From: an uncultured Erythrobacter sp.
GTDB lineage: Bacteria; Pseudomonadota; Alphaproteobacteria; Sphingomonadales; Sphingomonadaceae
Assembly: GCA_913055155.1 (NCBI GenBank)
Contig: CAJXJR010000004.1
Span: forward strand, 124,001-188,000
Reading direction: 5' to 3'
DNA: 64,000 nt
The notes beneath the pieces are model-generated. The model made no database searches, was not told the DNA's origin, and worked only from the letters and a program-made list of their open reading frames with translations. How positions within the stretch are numbered: the stretch's first letter is position 1; every line of letters begins with the position of its first letter. The translations under genes and the position numbers were made by a program. Below are positions 20,178 through 29,757 of this stretch, in pieces.

Positions 20178-22160
20178 ATGCGCGTGCGGGGGGCAACATC
20201 ACTGCTGGCAGCCAGCGCGTTGGTGCTCGCCTCGTGCGGAGGCGGCGGATCGGGCAACAATACGCCGACGCCGACACCCGTCGCGACGGCAACGCCGACA
20301 CCTGCGCCCACCAGCGGATCGCCCTTCGTGCCGCCGGCGCAGGAATCGCTGAGTGCTGCCGAGGTCGGCCAGATCATCGCCCAGGCTGTGGCCGAAGCGC
20401 AGGCACGCAACCTCCCATCCTTCATCGCCGTGACCGACCGGGTGGGCAACGTGCTCGCCGTGTTCCGCATGAACGGGGCGAACCCCACTGCGGTGGTCAG
20501 CCGCGAACGCATAGGCGCGGCCCTGCCCGCCGGACAAATCTTCGGCCTGCAAGGCGCAGAGGTTCCTGCCCAGCTGCCCGCCATAGCCAAGGCGCTGACC
20601 GGCGCCTATCTCTCCAGCGGCGGCAATGCCTTCACCAGCCGCACCGCCAGCCAGATCGTGCAGGAACACTTCCCGCCCTCGCCCACCACCGTGGGCCTGG
20701 AAAGCGGGCCGCTGTTCGGCGTGCAGTTCAGCCAGCTGCCCTGTTCCGACCTCTCGGCGCGCTTTGGCGACGGCATGATCGGCCCCAAGCGCAGCCCGCT
20801 GGGCCTGGCCGCCGATCCGGGCGGCATCCCACTGTACAAGAACGGCGTGGTCGTGGGCGGCATCGGCGTGATGGGCGATGGGGACTATGGCTTCGATGCC
20901 AATATCCTCGATGTCGAAAACGATGCCGAGGAAGCCATCGCCATCGCCGGGGCCCAGGGCTTCATGGCGCCGACCGACATTCGCGCCAATCGCATCTTCG
21001 TGGACGGCACTTCCCTGCGCTTTACCGACGTGCCTGCCGATCCGGGCTCTGCCGACGGCAACTTTGCCACGATCAACGGCACGGCGGGCGACCTGTTCGC
21101 CGTGCCCGGCTATTACGATGGCACCGCCGTGCTGGCAGGCACCGCTTACGGCACCAATGCATCGGGCCTGCGCGCGGCGACGACGGCGGAATTCGCCTTG
21201 CCCGGCGCCTTCATCCTCGACGATGGCAACGGCAACCCGCGCTATCCCATTCGCGGCGGCACCGATGCCGCCAGCGTCGCCCAGCCACTGACCCAGGCCG
21301 AAGTGCGCGCAATCATGGAAGAGGCCTTCACCGTCCTTTCCCGCGCCCGCGCACAGATCCGCCGCCCGCTCGATTCCACCATGCAGGCCAGCATCAGCGT
21401 GGTCGATACGCATGGCGAAGTGCTGGGCATCGTCCGCTCCTCCGATGGCCCGCTGTTCGGCATCGACGTGAGCCTGCAGAAGGCGCGCACCGCCACCTTC
21501 TTCTCCAACGCGGTGGCCGCGCAGCAATTGCTGGCCGCAGGCGGCGATGTTGCCGCGCACGTGCAGCGCGTGCGCGATTTCCTGAACGATCCGAATGCGC
21601 TGACCGGCACCCATGCCTTTGCCGACCGTTCGGGCGGCAACCTGTCTCGCCCCTACTTCCCCGATGGCCAGGTGAACATGCCACCCGGCCCGCTATCGGT
21701 AGAGGAGAGCGCTACCTTCAGCCCCTTCATGGTGGGCCTGCAAACGCAGCTGGTGGTGGCCAACATTTTCGAACATGTGTTCTTCACGGCAGACCCCAAC
21801 GCCAATCCGGATACCCGGCGCGGCTGCACCATGGTGCCGGATTCGCCTTCGGGCAGCCCGCGCATTGCCAACGGCATCCAGATCTTCCCCGGCTCCGTAC
21901 CGATCTATCGCGGCAACGAACTGGTGGGCGGCATCGGCGTCTCGGGTGACGGGATCGACCAGGACGACATGGTCAGCTTCCTTGGCCTGCACAATGCAGG
22001 CGTGCGGCTGAACACCGGCGTCGCCAATGCGCCCAAGGCCATTCGCGCCGACACCATCGAAGTGCAGACCGGCGGCACCACCACGCGCCTGCGCTATGTC
22101 AACTGCCCCTTCGCGCCGTTCCTCGACGATCCGGCGCAGAACGTTTGCGAGGGGCTGTAG
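20178..22160 (+). CDS. Lipoprotein with two HbpS/GlcG-like (heme-binding protein) domains
   Basis: Lipobox LVLASCGGGG; two copies of an AEVGQIIAQAVAEAQ...IAVTDRVGNVLAVFR / AEVRAIMEEAFTVLSRAR..ISVVDTHGEVLGIVR domain. Confidence 0.7.
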   Translation: MRVRGATSLLAASALVLASCGGGGSGNNTPTPTPVATATPTPAPTSGSPFVPPAQESLSAAEVGQIIAQAVAEAQARNLPSFIAVTDRVGNVLAVFRMNGANPTAVVSRERIGAALPAGQIFGLQGAEVPAQLPAIAKALTGAYLSSGGNAFTSRTASQIVQEHFPPSPTTVGLESGPLFGVQFSQLPCSDLSARFGDGMIGPKRSPLGLAADPGGIPLYKNGVVVGGIGVMGDGDYGFDANILDVENDAEEAIAIAGAQGFMAPTDIRANRIFVDGTSLRFTDVPADPGSADGNFATINGTAGDLFAVPGYYDGTAVLAGTAYGTNASGLRAATTAEFALPGAFILDDGNGNPRYPIRGGTDAASVAQPLTQAEVRAIMEEAFTVLSRARAQIRRPLDSTMQASISVVDTHGEVLGIVRSSDGPLFGIDVSLQKARTATFFSNAVAAQQLLAAGGDVAAHVQRVRDFLNDPNALTGTHAFADRSGGNLSRPYFPDGQVNMPPGPLSVEESATFSPFMVGLQTQLVVANIFEHVFFTADPNANPDTRRGCTMVPDSPSGSPRIANGIQIFPGSVPIYRGNELVGGIGVSGDGIDQDDMVSFLGLHNAGVRLNTGVANAPKAIRADTIEVQTGGTTTRLRYVNCPFAPFLDDPAQNVCEGL

Positions 22161-24236
22161 ATGTCGGCGACGCTCCCCCTCCTGCTGCTGCTGAATGCCA
22201 GCCAGCCGATGAACCCGATGCCTGCAATCCCGCAGGCTGCCCCGGCACAGCAGCAACCGGAAGAGTCGCAGGAGCCCGAAAGCACCGAGCCGACAGGCGA
22301 CCGTCCCGACGGGGGCCTTGGCACACAGGTCGATCCGGCAGAGCCCGTCGACCCGGAGATCATCGATGGCCGCCGCCGTCCCGGTTACACCGGCGAACTG
22401 CCCGATCCGATCACCCAGTTCAACGAAGGCGCCGTGCGCGCACCGCCGCCGCAGGCCTTCCCCACCGACCAGGTGCCGATCCCCGATCGCTGGCGGCTGA
22501 TGCAGACGCTGGCCCCGGTGCTGGGGCCGGGCGTGGACAGCGTTATCAATTCCAGCGTCCTCGATCCCTATCACCAGAACACCTACAAGGGCGATCGGCC
22601 GATCTGCGTTGGCAGCGAGGAGGAGCGCGTGCGCCGCGCCGGGATGCGCGCCGCCGCCGAGGAAGCGGAACGCGCTACCGCGGCTGCCGAAGGCCGCACC
22701 TACGATCCGGAGATGGTGAATTACCCGGTCGGCAGCGCGGAATGCTGGACGCCGCGTTTCCTGGGGCTGGAAGGCAACGACTGGTTCTTCGTCGTCAACG
22801 CGATTTCCGACACGGTGATCGAACCGCGCACCTTCCCCATTCCCGTGGGCGTGCAGACCACCGAAGACCCAAACCGGCTGGACGTGTTCGGCAGCGATTT
22901 CTCGCCGGTCTTCTCGCAGACCTTTATCTTTGGTGCGGCGCTGATCAAGGGCTCCACCGCCTACAAGCCGCCCGATGTCGAATACCGCGTCACGCTGGCC
23001 TACAACATCAACTATGTCGACGTGCCCGAACGCCGCGTGCTGCTGGTGGAACCCAGCCGCCCGTCGCACCGGCTCGACCACTTCCTGGGCGTACAGGAAG
23101 CCTTCTTCGACTATCACATCCGCAACACCAGCCAGCGGTATGACTTCGACAGCTTCCGCATCGGTATCCAGCCGTTCCAGGCCGATTTCCGCGGTTTCCT
23201 GTTCAACGACAGCCAGCTGGGCATCCGTTTCTTCGGCACGCGCGACAACAACCGCTTCCAGTACAACCTCGGCGCGTTTTGGCGGCTGGAGAAGGATACC
23301 AATTCAGGGCTCAATGCCGTCACCCAGACGCCGCGGCGCGACTGGGTGTTCGTCGCCAATGCCTATCGCCAGGATTTCCTGATCCCCGCGCTCACCAGCC
23401 AGATCACGCTGGCCTACAACATGAACCGCGAGGCCAACGACGTAGAGATCGATCGCAACGGCTTCCCGGTGCGCCCGGCGCTGCTGGGCACGCTGCGCGG
23501 GCGCGAGTACGACGTGCTTTACGTCGGCTACAACGCCGACGGGCGCATCGGCCGCATCAACCTGACGGCCAGCCTCTACGGCGCCTTTGGCGAGGACCGG
23601 AACAACTTCTTCACCGACCAGCCCGCCGATATCCGCGCCTTCTTCGGCGCGACCGAGCTGAGCTACGACCGCGACTGGATGCGCTTCCGCCTGTCGGGCC
23701 TTTATGCCAGCGGCGATTCCGATCCGTTCGACAATGTCGAAGGCGGCTACGATGCGATTTTCGAGAACCCGATCTTTGCAGGTGCCGATACAAGTTACTG
23801 GATTCGCCAGACCATTCCCTTTGCCGGCGGCGGCCGCGCGATCGCGGTGAACGGGCGCAACGGCATCCTCAACAACCTTCGCCCGTCGAAGGAACAGGGG
23901 CAGTCGAACTTCAACAATCCCGGCCTGATCCTGGCCGGCGTGGGCGCCGATTTCGACATCACGCCTGAGTTTCGCCTGTCGACCAATGCCAACCACCTGT
24001 GGTTCGAGGATACTTCGGTGCTGGAGGCGCTGCGCGTCGAAGGCTCGATCCCCGACGATATCGGTTTCGATGTTTCCGCCGCTGCCATCTGGCGGCCCAA
24101 TGCCAACCAGAACCTGGTCTTCCGCCTTTCCGCCGCCGCGCTGGTGGCCGGGGACGGCTTTCGCGACCTGTTCGATAATCTGGGGCAGGACCGGGTCTAT
24201 TACTCGGTGCTGGCCAATGCGGTGCTGACCTACTGA
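22161..24236 (+). CDS. Outer membrane beta-barrel-like protein
   Basis: 691 aa with signal peptide and alternating amphipathic strands ending ...YYSVLANAVLTY; embedded between cytochrome genes. Confidence 0.6.
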   Translation: MSATLPLLLLLNASQPMNPMPAIPQAAPAQQQPEESQEPESTEPTGDRPDGGLGTQVDPAEPVDPEIIDGRRRPGYTGELPDPITQFNEGAVRAPPPQAFPTDQVPIPDRWRLMQTLAPVLGPGVDSVINSSVLDPYHQNTYKGDRPICVGSEEERVRRAGMRAAAEEAERATAAAEGRTYDPEMVNYPVGSAECWTPRFLGLEGNDWFFVVNAISDTVIEPRTFPIPVGVQTTEDPNRLDVFGSDFSPVFSQTFIFGAALIKGSTAYKPPDVEYRVTLAYNINYVDVPERRVLLVEPSRPSHRLDHFLGVQEAFFDYHIRNTSQRYDFDSFRIGIQPFQADFRGFLFNDSQLGIRFFGTRDNNRFQYNLGAFWRLEKDTNSGLNAVTQTPRRDWVFVANAYRQDFLIPALTSQITLAYNMNREANDVEIDRNGFPVRPALLGTLRGREYDVLYVGYNADGRIGRINLTASLYGAFGEDRNNFFTDQPADIRAFFGATELSYDRDWMRFRLSGLYASGDSDPFDNVEGGYDAIFENPIFAGADTSYWIRQTIPFAGGGRAIAVNGRNGILNNLRPSKEQGQSNFNNPGLILAGVGADFDITPEFRLSTNANHLWFEDTSVLEALRVEGSIPDDIGFDVSAAAIWRPNANQNLVFRLSAAALVAGDGFRDLFDNLGQDRVYYSVLANAVLTY

Positions 24237-27200
24237 TGCTGAAGCTGGCCAAAATCGTCCGGACACCTCGACACATCGTCCCCGCCGTGTTCGCCGCGGG
24301 GGCCGCGCTGCTGGGCGCCGGTTCGCTGCTGGCTGCGGGCGGATACGAAACCGCGGTCTACCGCGATTACGAGGCGGCAGGCGTGCTGGCCGATCCCGCG
24401 CCGCAGAACCAGACCTGGCGCGAAGCGGTCGACAAGTCGGAAGGCTGCCTCACCTGCCACTCCACCTCCGATGCCCCGGTGATGACGGGTCTGGAGGACG
24501 TGCCGCAGCTTTCCACGATGCACGTGTCGGATGCCGTGGTGCTGGGCTGCACCGATTGCCACGGCGGCAACGAGACAGTGATGGGCAACCCGGACCTGGG
24601 CTTCGACCACCCGGACTATGTCGCCGCGCGCGATGCCGCGCACGTGCTGCCCAGCTATCCCGACAGCTGGCACTATCCCAGCTCGGCCAATCCCGAACGC
24701 TCCTATTCGCTGCTCAACCGCGAGACGCCCGAATTCGTGCGCTTCGTGAACCCCAGCGACTATCGCATCGCGCGCGAGGCTTGCGGAGCCTGCCACGTGC
24801 AGGTGATCGAGGCGGCCGAGCGCTCGCTGATGGCGACGGGCGCCATGCTGTGGGGCGGCGCCGCGTACAACAACGGCATCCTGCCCTTCAAGAACTACGT
24901 CATCGGCGAGGCCTATACCCGCGAAGGCGAGGGCGCGCTGATCCAGAGCCCGGGCGAGCCCTTCGGCACGGTCACCACCGAACAGGCAGAGCGCGGCGCG
25001 CTGGCGGCGCTCTATCCGCTGCCCACCTGGCAGGTGGTGCCGCCCGCAGACGTGTTCCGCGTGTTCGAGCGCGGCGGCCGCACGATCAACTCGCAGTTCC
25101 CGGAAATCGGCATTCCCAACCCCACCGGCCAGATCCAGCGGCTGGAGGAACCGGGCCGGCCCGACCTGCGGCAGTCCAACCGCGGCCCCGGCACGGGCCT
25201 TCGCGCCGCGATCCCGGTGCTCAACATCCACAAGACGCGCCTCAACGATCCCTTCACCTGGTTCATGGGCACCAACGACCAGCCGGGCGACTATCGCCAC
25301 TCGGGCTGCTCCAGCTGCCACGTCGTCTATGCCAATGACCGCGAGTATCGCCACTCGCTGACCTATGCGCAGTATGGCCGCGACGGGCAGACGATCACCG
25401 CAGACCCGACGATCAACAGCCAGCGCGACGAGGGCCATGGTGACGGCCACGGCGAGAGCCACGGCGAGAGCCACGGCAGCGAAGTCCCGCTGGACGAGCG
25501 CGAGCGCGGCCACCCGCTGCAGCACGTGTTCACGCGCGCCATTCCCACCGCACAGTGCATGAACTGCCACATGCACCAGCCCAACATCTTCCTGAATTCC
25601 TACCTCGGCTACACCATGTGGGATTACGAGACCGATGCCCCGTTCATGTGGCCCGGACCGGAAAACCGCACCCCGCGCCCCGAAGGGATGAGCGACGAGG
25701 AATACGAGGAATTCTACCTTACCCAGCGCTATCCCACCGCCGAAGAAGTGCGTGCCGTGCTGGACCGCAACCCCGAGGGCGCAAGCCCGCGCGGCCTGTG
25801 GGCGGATATCGATTTCCTGCGCAACGTCTATGACCTGAACGACGACCTGGAGCACACCCAGTTCGCCGACTATCACGGCCATGGCTGGAACTTCCGCGCC
25901 ATCTTCCGGCGCGACCGCGAAGGCAACCTGCTGGATGCAGAAGGCGAGATCCTGCGCCCCGGCAACCCGGAAACCGACACGCCTGAAGAGCTGGCCTACC
26001 ACAACGAACGCTGGCGCCAGCGCTTCCGCCGCGATGGCGAAGGACAGTTCGTCGAGGTCGAGAACGACCCGGCGGAGAACGGCAGCAACAACCCCGGCAT
26101 GGCGGTGCACATGATGAGCATCCATGCCGAGAACGGCATGCAATGCGCCGATTGCCACTATGCGCAGGACAGCCACGGCAACGGCCTGATCTACGGCGAA
26201 GTGGCCAATGCAATCGAGATCGGCTGCGTCGATTGCCACGGCACGGCAGACGACTATCCCACGCTGCGCACGTCCGGCCCGGCAGCCCCTCCGGGCGGGC
26301 ATGACCTGACCTTGCTGCGCAACCCGGATGGCCGTCGCCGCTTCGAATGGCAGGAAGACCCGGACACCGGCCGCCGCACGCTGATCCAGCGCTCCATCGT
26401 CGATCCGGAACTATCCTGGGAAGTCAGCCTGGTGCGCGACAGCGTCGATCCTGCCTCGCCCGATTTCAACGCGCTCTCTGCCCGCTCCAAGCTGGTTACC
26501 GCCGACGCTTCGGAAACCGGCGTCTTCGCCTTCGGCCCCGGCATCGCGCCCGAAGACCGCGCCCACGGCACCGAGGAAATGGCCTGCTTCACCTGCCACC
26601 TGTCGTGGACCACCAGCTGCGGCGGGTGCCACCTGCCGATCGAGGCCAACTGGCAGAGCGAGATCCACCGCTATGACGGCGGCGTCACCCGCAACTTTGC
26701 CACCTACAACCCGCAGGTGGCGCGCGACGAGATGTTCCAGCTGGGCATCCACCAGACCACCAAGGGCAACCAGATCGCGCCCGTGCGTTCCACCAGTGCG
26801 CTGGTCCTCAGTTCCACCAACATCAACCGCGAACGCATCTACATCCAGCAGCCGCCGATCTCTGCGGCAGGCTTTTCCAGCCAGGCCTTCGCCCCGCACT
26901 TCCCGCACACCGTGCGGCGCGAGGAAACCAAGCAGTGCACCGACTGCCACCTGTCGGAGGACGAGGACAACAACGCGATCATGGCGCAGCTGCTGCTGCT
27001 GGGCACCAACTACGTAAACTTCGTCGGCATGAATGCCTGGACCGGCCTTGAAGGCGGGTTCGAGGCCGTGCGCGTGACCGAATGGGAAGAACCGCAGGCC
27101 GTGCTGGGATCCTACCTGCACCGCTATGCCTACCCGGATTACTACCGCCAGTTCGTGGAAGACGGCAACCACGAGCTGCGCGACTGGACGCGCGGCCAGT

Positions 27201-28474
27201 TCTTCGATGAAGACCTGTCGGGCGAGACCCACGCAGTGGAACAGTTCGCCAACGTCCACGAAGGAACGTCCGACCGCGTCGGCTGCCTGCAGATGCGCGG
27301 CGAATACATGTTCGTGGCCGAAGGGCGCGGGGGTTTCCGCGTCTACGATATCGCCAGCATCGCCAACAAGGGCTTCTCCGAACGCATCATCACCGCCCCG
27401 TTCAGCCCGCTGGGGCACGATACGCACGTGGATACCGAGAACGCCACCTGCATGGCGCTGCCCACGAACCAGGCGATTGCACCCACGCGCAACACCGAGG
27501 AAATCCGGCAGATGAACCAGGAGCAGTCGTTCCTGCCGATCTACTCCTACGCCGCCATTTCCGATGCCGAGGAGGGCCTGATCCTCGTCAACGTCAACAC
27601 GCTGGCCGATGGCGAGCTGCGCAACAACCACCTGCAGCGCGCGATCTATGCCGATGGTAGCGACGCCTGGAACCCGGACGGCGTGCTCGACGGCGCGCGG
27701 CATATCCAGCTGGCTGGCGAGATCGCCTATATCACCGCCGATGCCGGCCTGGTGGTGGTGGACCTTGGCGACCCGGCCAGTCCGCAGCTTACCGCCGTCA
27801 TGCCGCTCACCGATGCGCGCGCCTCTGCCATCCAGTTCCGCTACCTGTGGGTTTCGGATACCGATGGGGTGAAGCTGTTCGACGTGACGGACCTGCGCCA
27901 CCCGGTTGCCCGGCCCGAAGGCACGATCCGCCTCGCCAATGCCCAGCGCATGTATATCGCGCGTACCTATCTCTATATCGCCGGCAAGCAGGACGGCCTC
28001 GTCATCGCCGACGTCACCCGCCCGCTGGCTCCGCGCATTCACCTGCGCGAGACTTTCGACGGGCAGATGAACGATGTCGAGGACGTGGTGGTCGCCAGCA
28101 CCAATGCCAGCCTGTTCGCCTATGTCGCGGACGGGGTGAACGGGATGAAGGTGCTGCAGCTGACCAGCCCCGACAGCCAGCCCAACTACTACGGCTTCAG
28201 CCCGGCCCCCGTGCCCGAACTGATCGCCTGGGCGCGCACGCAGTCGGCGGCGATCTCCATGTCCAAGGGCCTCGACCGCGACCGCGCGGTGGACGAGACC
28301 GGCGGCCAGATGGCGGTGTTCGGCCGCCTCGGCTCACGCCCGTTCAACCGCGAGGAGATGGAACGGCTGTTCCTGAACGATGCCGGCATCCCGTGGCGCG
28401 TGTCTGACGAAGTGGACATGGCCGACTGGGTGCCGGGTGCAGGCCCGGTAGCGCGGCGGCGACCGGGGCAGTAG
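24236..28474 (+). CDS. Decaheme cytochrome c with C-terminal LVIVD-type beta-propeller repeats
   Basis: Ten CXXCH (CLTCH, CTDCH, CGACH, CSSCH, CMNCH, CADCH, CVDCH, CFTCH, CGGCH, CTDCH); C-terminal repeats AYITADAGLVVVDLGDPASP, LWVSDTDGVKLFDVTDLRHP, LYIAGKQDGLVIADVTRPLAP. Confidence 0.85.
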   Translation: MLKLAKIVRTPRHIVPAVFAAGAALLGAGSLLAAGGYETAVYRDYEAAGVLADPAPQNQTWREAVDKSEGCLTCHSTSDAPVMTGLEDVPQLSTMHVSDAVVLGCTDCHGGNETVMGNPDLGFDHPDYVAARDAAHVLPSYPDSWHYPSSANPERSYSLLNRETPEFVRFVNPSDYRIAREACGACHVQVIEAAERSLMATGAMLWGGAAYNNGILPFKNYVIGEAYTREGEGALIQSPGEPFGTVTTEQAERGALAALYPLPTWQVVPPADVFRVFERGGRTINSQFPEIGIPNPTGQIQRLEEPGRPDLRQSNRGPGTGLRAAIPVLNIHKTRLNDPFTWFMGTNDQPGDYRHSGCSSCHVVYANDREYRHSLTYAQYGRDGQTITADPTINSQRDEGHGDGHGESHGESHGSEVPLDERERGHPLQHVFTRAIPTAQCMNCHMHQPNIFLNSYLGYTMWDYETDAPFMWPGPENRTPRPEGMSDEEYEEFYLTQRYPTAEEVRAVLDRNPEGASPRGLWADIDFLRNVYDLNDDLEHTQFADYHGHGWNFRAIFRRDREGNLLDAEGEILRPGNPETDTPEELAYHNERWRQRFRRDGEGQFVEVENDPAENGSNNPGMAVHMMSIHAENGMQCADCHYAQDSHGNGLIYGEVANAIEIGCVDCHGTADDYPTLRTSGPAAPPGGHDLTLLRNPDGRRRFEWQEDPDTGRRTLIQRSIVDPELSWEVSLVRDSVDPASPDFNALSARSKLVTADASETGVFAFGPGIAPEDRAHGTEEMACFTCHLSWTTSCGGCHLPIEANWQSEIHRYDGGVTRNFATYNPQVARDEMFQLGIHQTTKGNQIAPVRSTSALVLSSTNINRERIYIQQPPISAAGFSSQAFAPHFPHTVRREETKQCTDCHLSEDEDNNAIMAQLLLLGTNYVNFVGMNAWTGLEGGFEAVRVTEWEEPQAVLGSYLHRYAYPDYYRQFVEDGNHELRDWTRGQFFDEDLSGETHAVEQFANVHEGTSDRVGCLQMRGEYMFVAEGRGGFRVYDIASIANKGFSERIITAPFSPLGHDTHVDTENATCMALPTNQAIAPTRNTEEIRQMNQEQSFLPIYSYAAISDAEEGLILVNVNTLADGELRNNHLQRAIYADGSDAWNPDGVLDGARHIQLAGEIAYITADAGLVVVDLGDPASPQLTAVMPLTDARASAIQFRYLWVSDTDGVKLFDVTDLRHPVARPEGTIRLANAQRMYIARTYLYIAGKQDGLVIADVTRPLAPRIHLRETFDGQMNDVEDVVVASTNASLFAYVADGVNGMKVLQLTSPDSQPNYYGFSPAPVPELIAWARTQSAAISMSKGLDRDRAVDETGGQMAVFGRLGSRPFNREEMERLFLNDAGIPWRVSDEVDMADWVPGAGPVARRRPGQ

Positions 28475-28851
28475 TGAAACGCTTGTCGGCCACTCTGCTG
28501 CTCGCCGCCCTGGCGGCATGCAACGACAGCCCGGACCTTGATTCTACCGCGCTGCGTCTTGAAGCCGAACTGACCATGCCGGATGGCTACGTGCTGGCGG
28601 ACTTCGGGCGGCACTATGCGCTGCTCGAGGGCGACGATGCCAATGCCTACCTCGGCCTCGGTGACCTCATCCCATCAGACGACCGAGTTGTGATCGGGCT
28701 GTACCTATACGGTGATGAACCTTCCCGGCATGTCTATTCTGATTGGACCGAGATGCCGCAGGTCAATCATCCGTGTTTGGTCATCGTGCCAGTCGGAACC
28801 AAGGGAGAGTTTCTGACGCGACCGGAGCTCGGCTGCGCGCGAGCGCCCTAA
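28474..28851 (+). CDS. Small putative lipoprotein, unknown function
   Basis: MKRLSATLLLAALAACNDS lipobox; overlaps upstream gene stop. Confidence 0.6.
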   Translation: MKRLSATLLLAALAACNDSPDLDSTALRLEAELTMPDGYVLADFGRHYALLEGDDANAYLGLGDLIPSDDRVVIGLYLYGDEPSRHVYSDWTEMPQVNHPCLVIVPVGTKGEFLTRPELGCARAP

Positions 28852-29708
28852 CCCTGCCCCTTCTCGTCTTCCATGTGCTTGATCATCGGCTGAAGGTGCG
28901 GGCCGTAATAGGCGATCACCTCCCAGTCGCACACGCGCTCGTAATGGCTGGCGAACTGGCCGTCTTCCCAGCGGTGCAGCGCATAGGTGGGCGGTTCGGT
29001 GGTGATCAGCGCGCGGGCATCGGGCTTGGTGCTGCTGATCGGGCGCATGTCCATGGATACGAGCGGCGCGACCGACGGCGTGACGCTGACGGGTATGCCG
29101 CAGAAGCGCGCACTCAGCTGGCGGTGCAGGTGCCCGCAATGGATCGCCATGATCCGAGCCTCGTGACCCGACACTGCCTCGCACAGGCGCTTCAGCCACT
29201 TGTCCGCCGGGTCCGGGTCCATCCACTCGATGCCGGAAATAACCGGCGGGTGGTGCATGAAGATCACCGTCGGCAGGTCCGGATTGGCAGCCAGCGTATC
29301 CGCCAGCCAGGTCGCCCGCGCCTCGCAGAAGGCGCCGCCGTGCCGCCCCGGCTCCAGCGTATCGAGCATGACGACCAGCAGGCCATCCTGGACGAAGGCG
29401 CTCTGGATGAAGCCATCGGCGGTCGTCTCGGTGTCGGGAAATGCGTTGAGCAGTTCCTCGCGCGTGTCGTGGTTGCCCACCAGCGCCTTGACCGGCATGT
29501 CGAGGCCACCCAGCAGCTCGGCGGTCTTCTCGAAACTCTCGCGGTCGCCGCGGTCGGTAATGTCCCCGGTCAACAGCAGCAGGTCGATCGGATTGGGCTG
29601 CTTCTTCAGCCGGTCAAGCACAGCGCGAAAGCGCTGGCGGTTGAGTTCCTCGGGCCGAGCTTCGGGCTCGAAACCGATATGAATATCGGTCATCTGCGCG
29701 ATCAGCAT
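28848..29708 (-). CDS. Calcineurin-like metallophosphoesterase (cAMP phosphodiesterase-like)
   Basis: MLIAQMTDIHIG, LLLTGDITDRGD, LVGNHDTRE, MHHPP, HCGHLHR motifs. Confidence 0.88.
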   Translation of the reverse strand: MLIAQMTDIHIGFEPEARPEELNRQRFRAVLDRLKKQPNPIDLLLLTGDITDRGDRESFEKTAELLGGLDMPVKALVGNHDTREELLNAFPDTETTADGFIQSAFVQDGLLVVMLDTLEPGRHGGAFCEARATWLADTLAANPDLPTVIFMHHPPVISGIEWMDPDPADKWLKRLCEAVSGHEARIMAIHCGHLHRQLSARFCGIPVSVTPSVAPLVSMDMRPISSTKPDARALITTEPPTYALHRWEDGQFASHYERVCDWEVIAYYGPHLQPMIKHMEDEKGQG

Positions 29709-29757
29709 GCCCCATCCCCCTGCATGACGGCGGAATTCGCGATCGACCCCGCTTGCA

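Noticed and set aside
24230-26302. 690-aa ORF antisense to the decaheme cytochrome
   Set aside because: Antisense artefact; sense frame contains regular CXXCH motifs.
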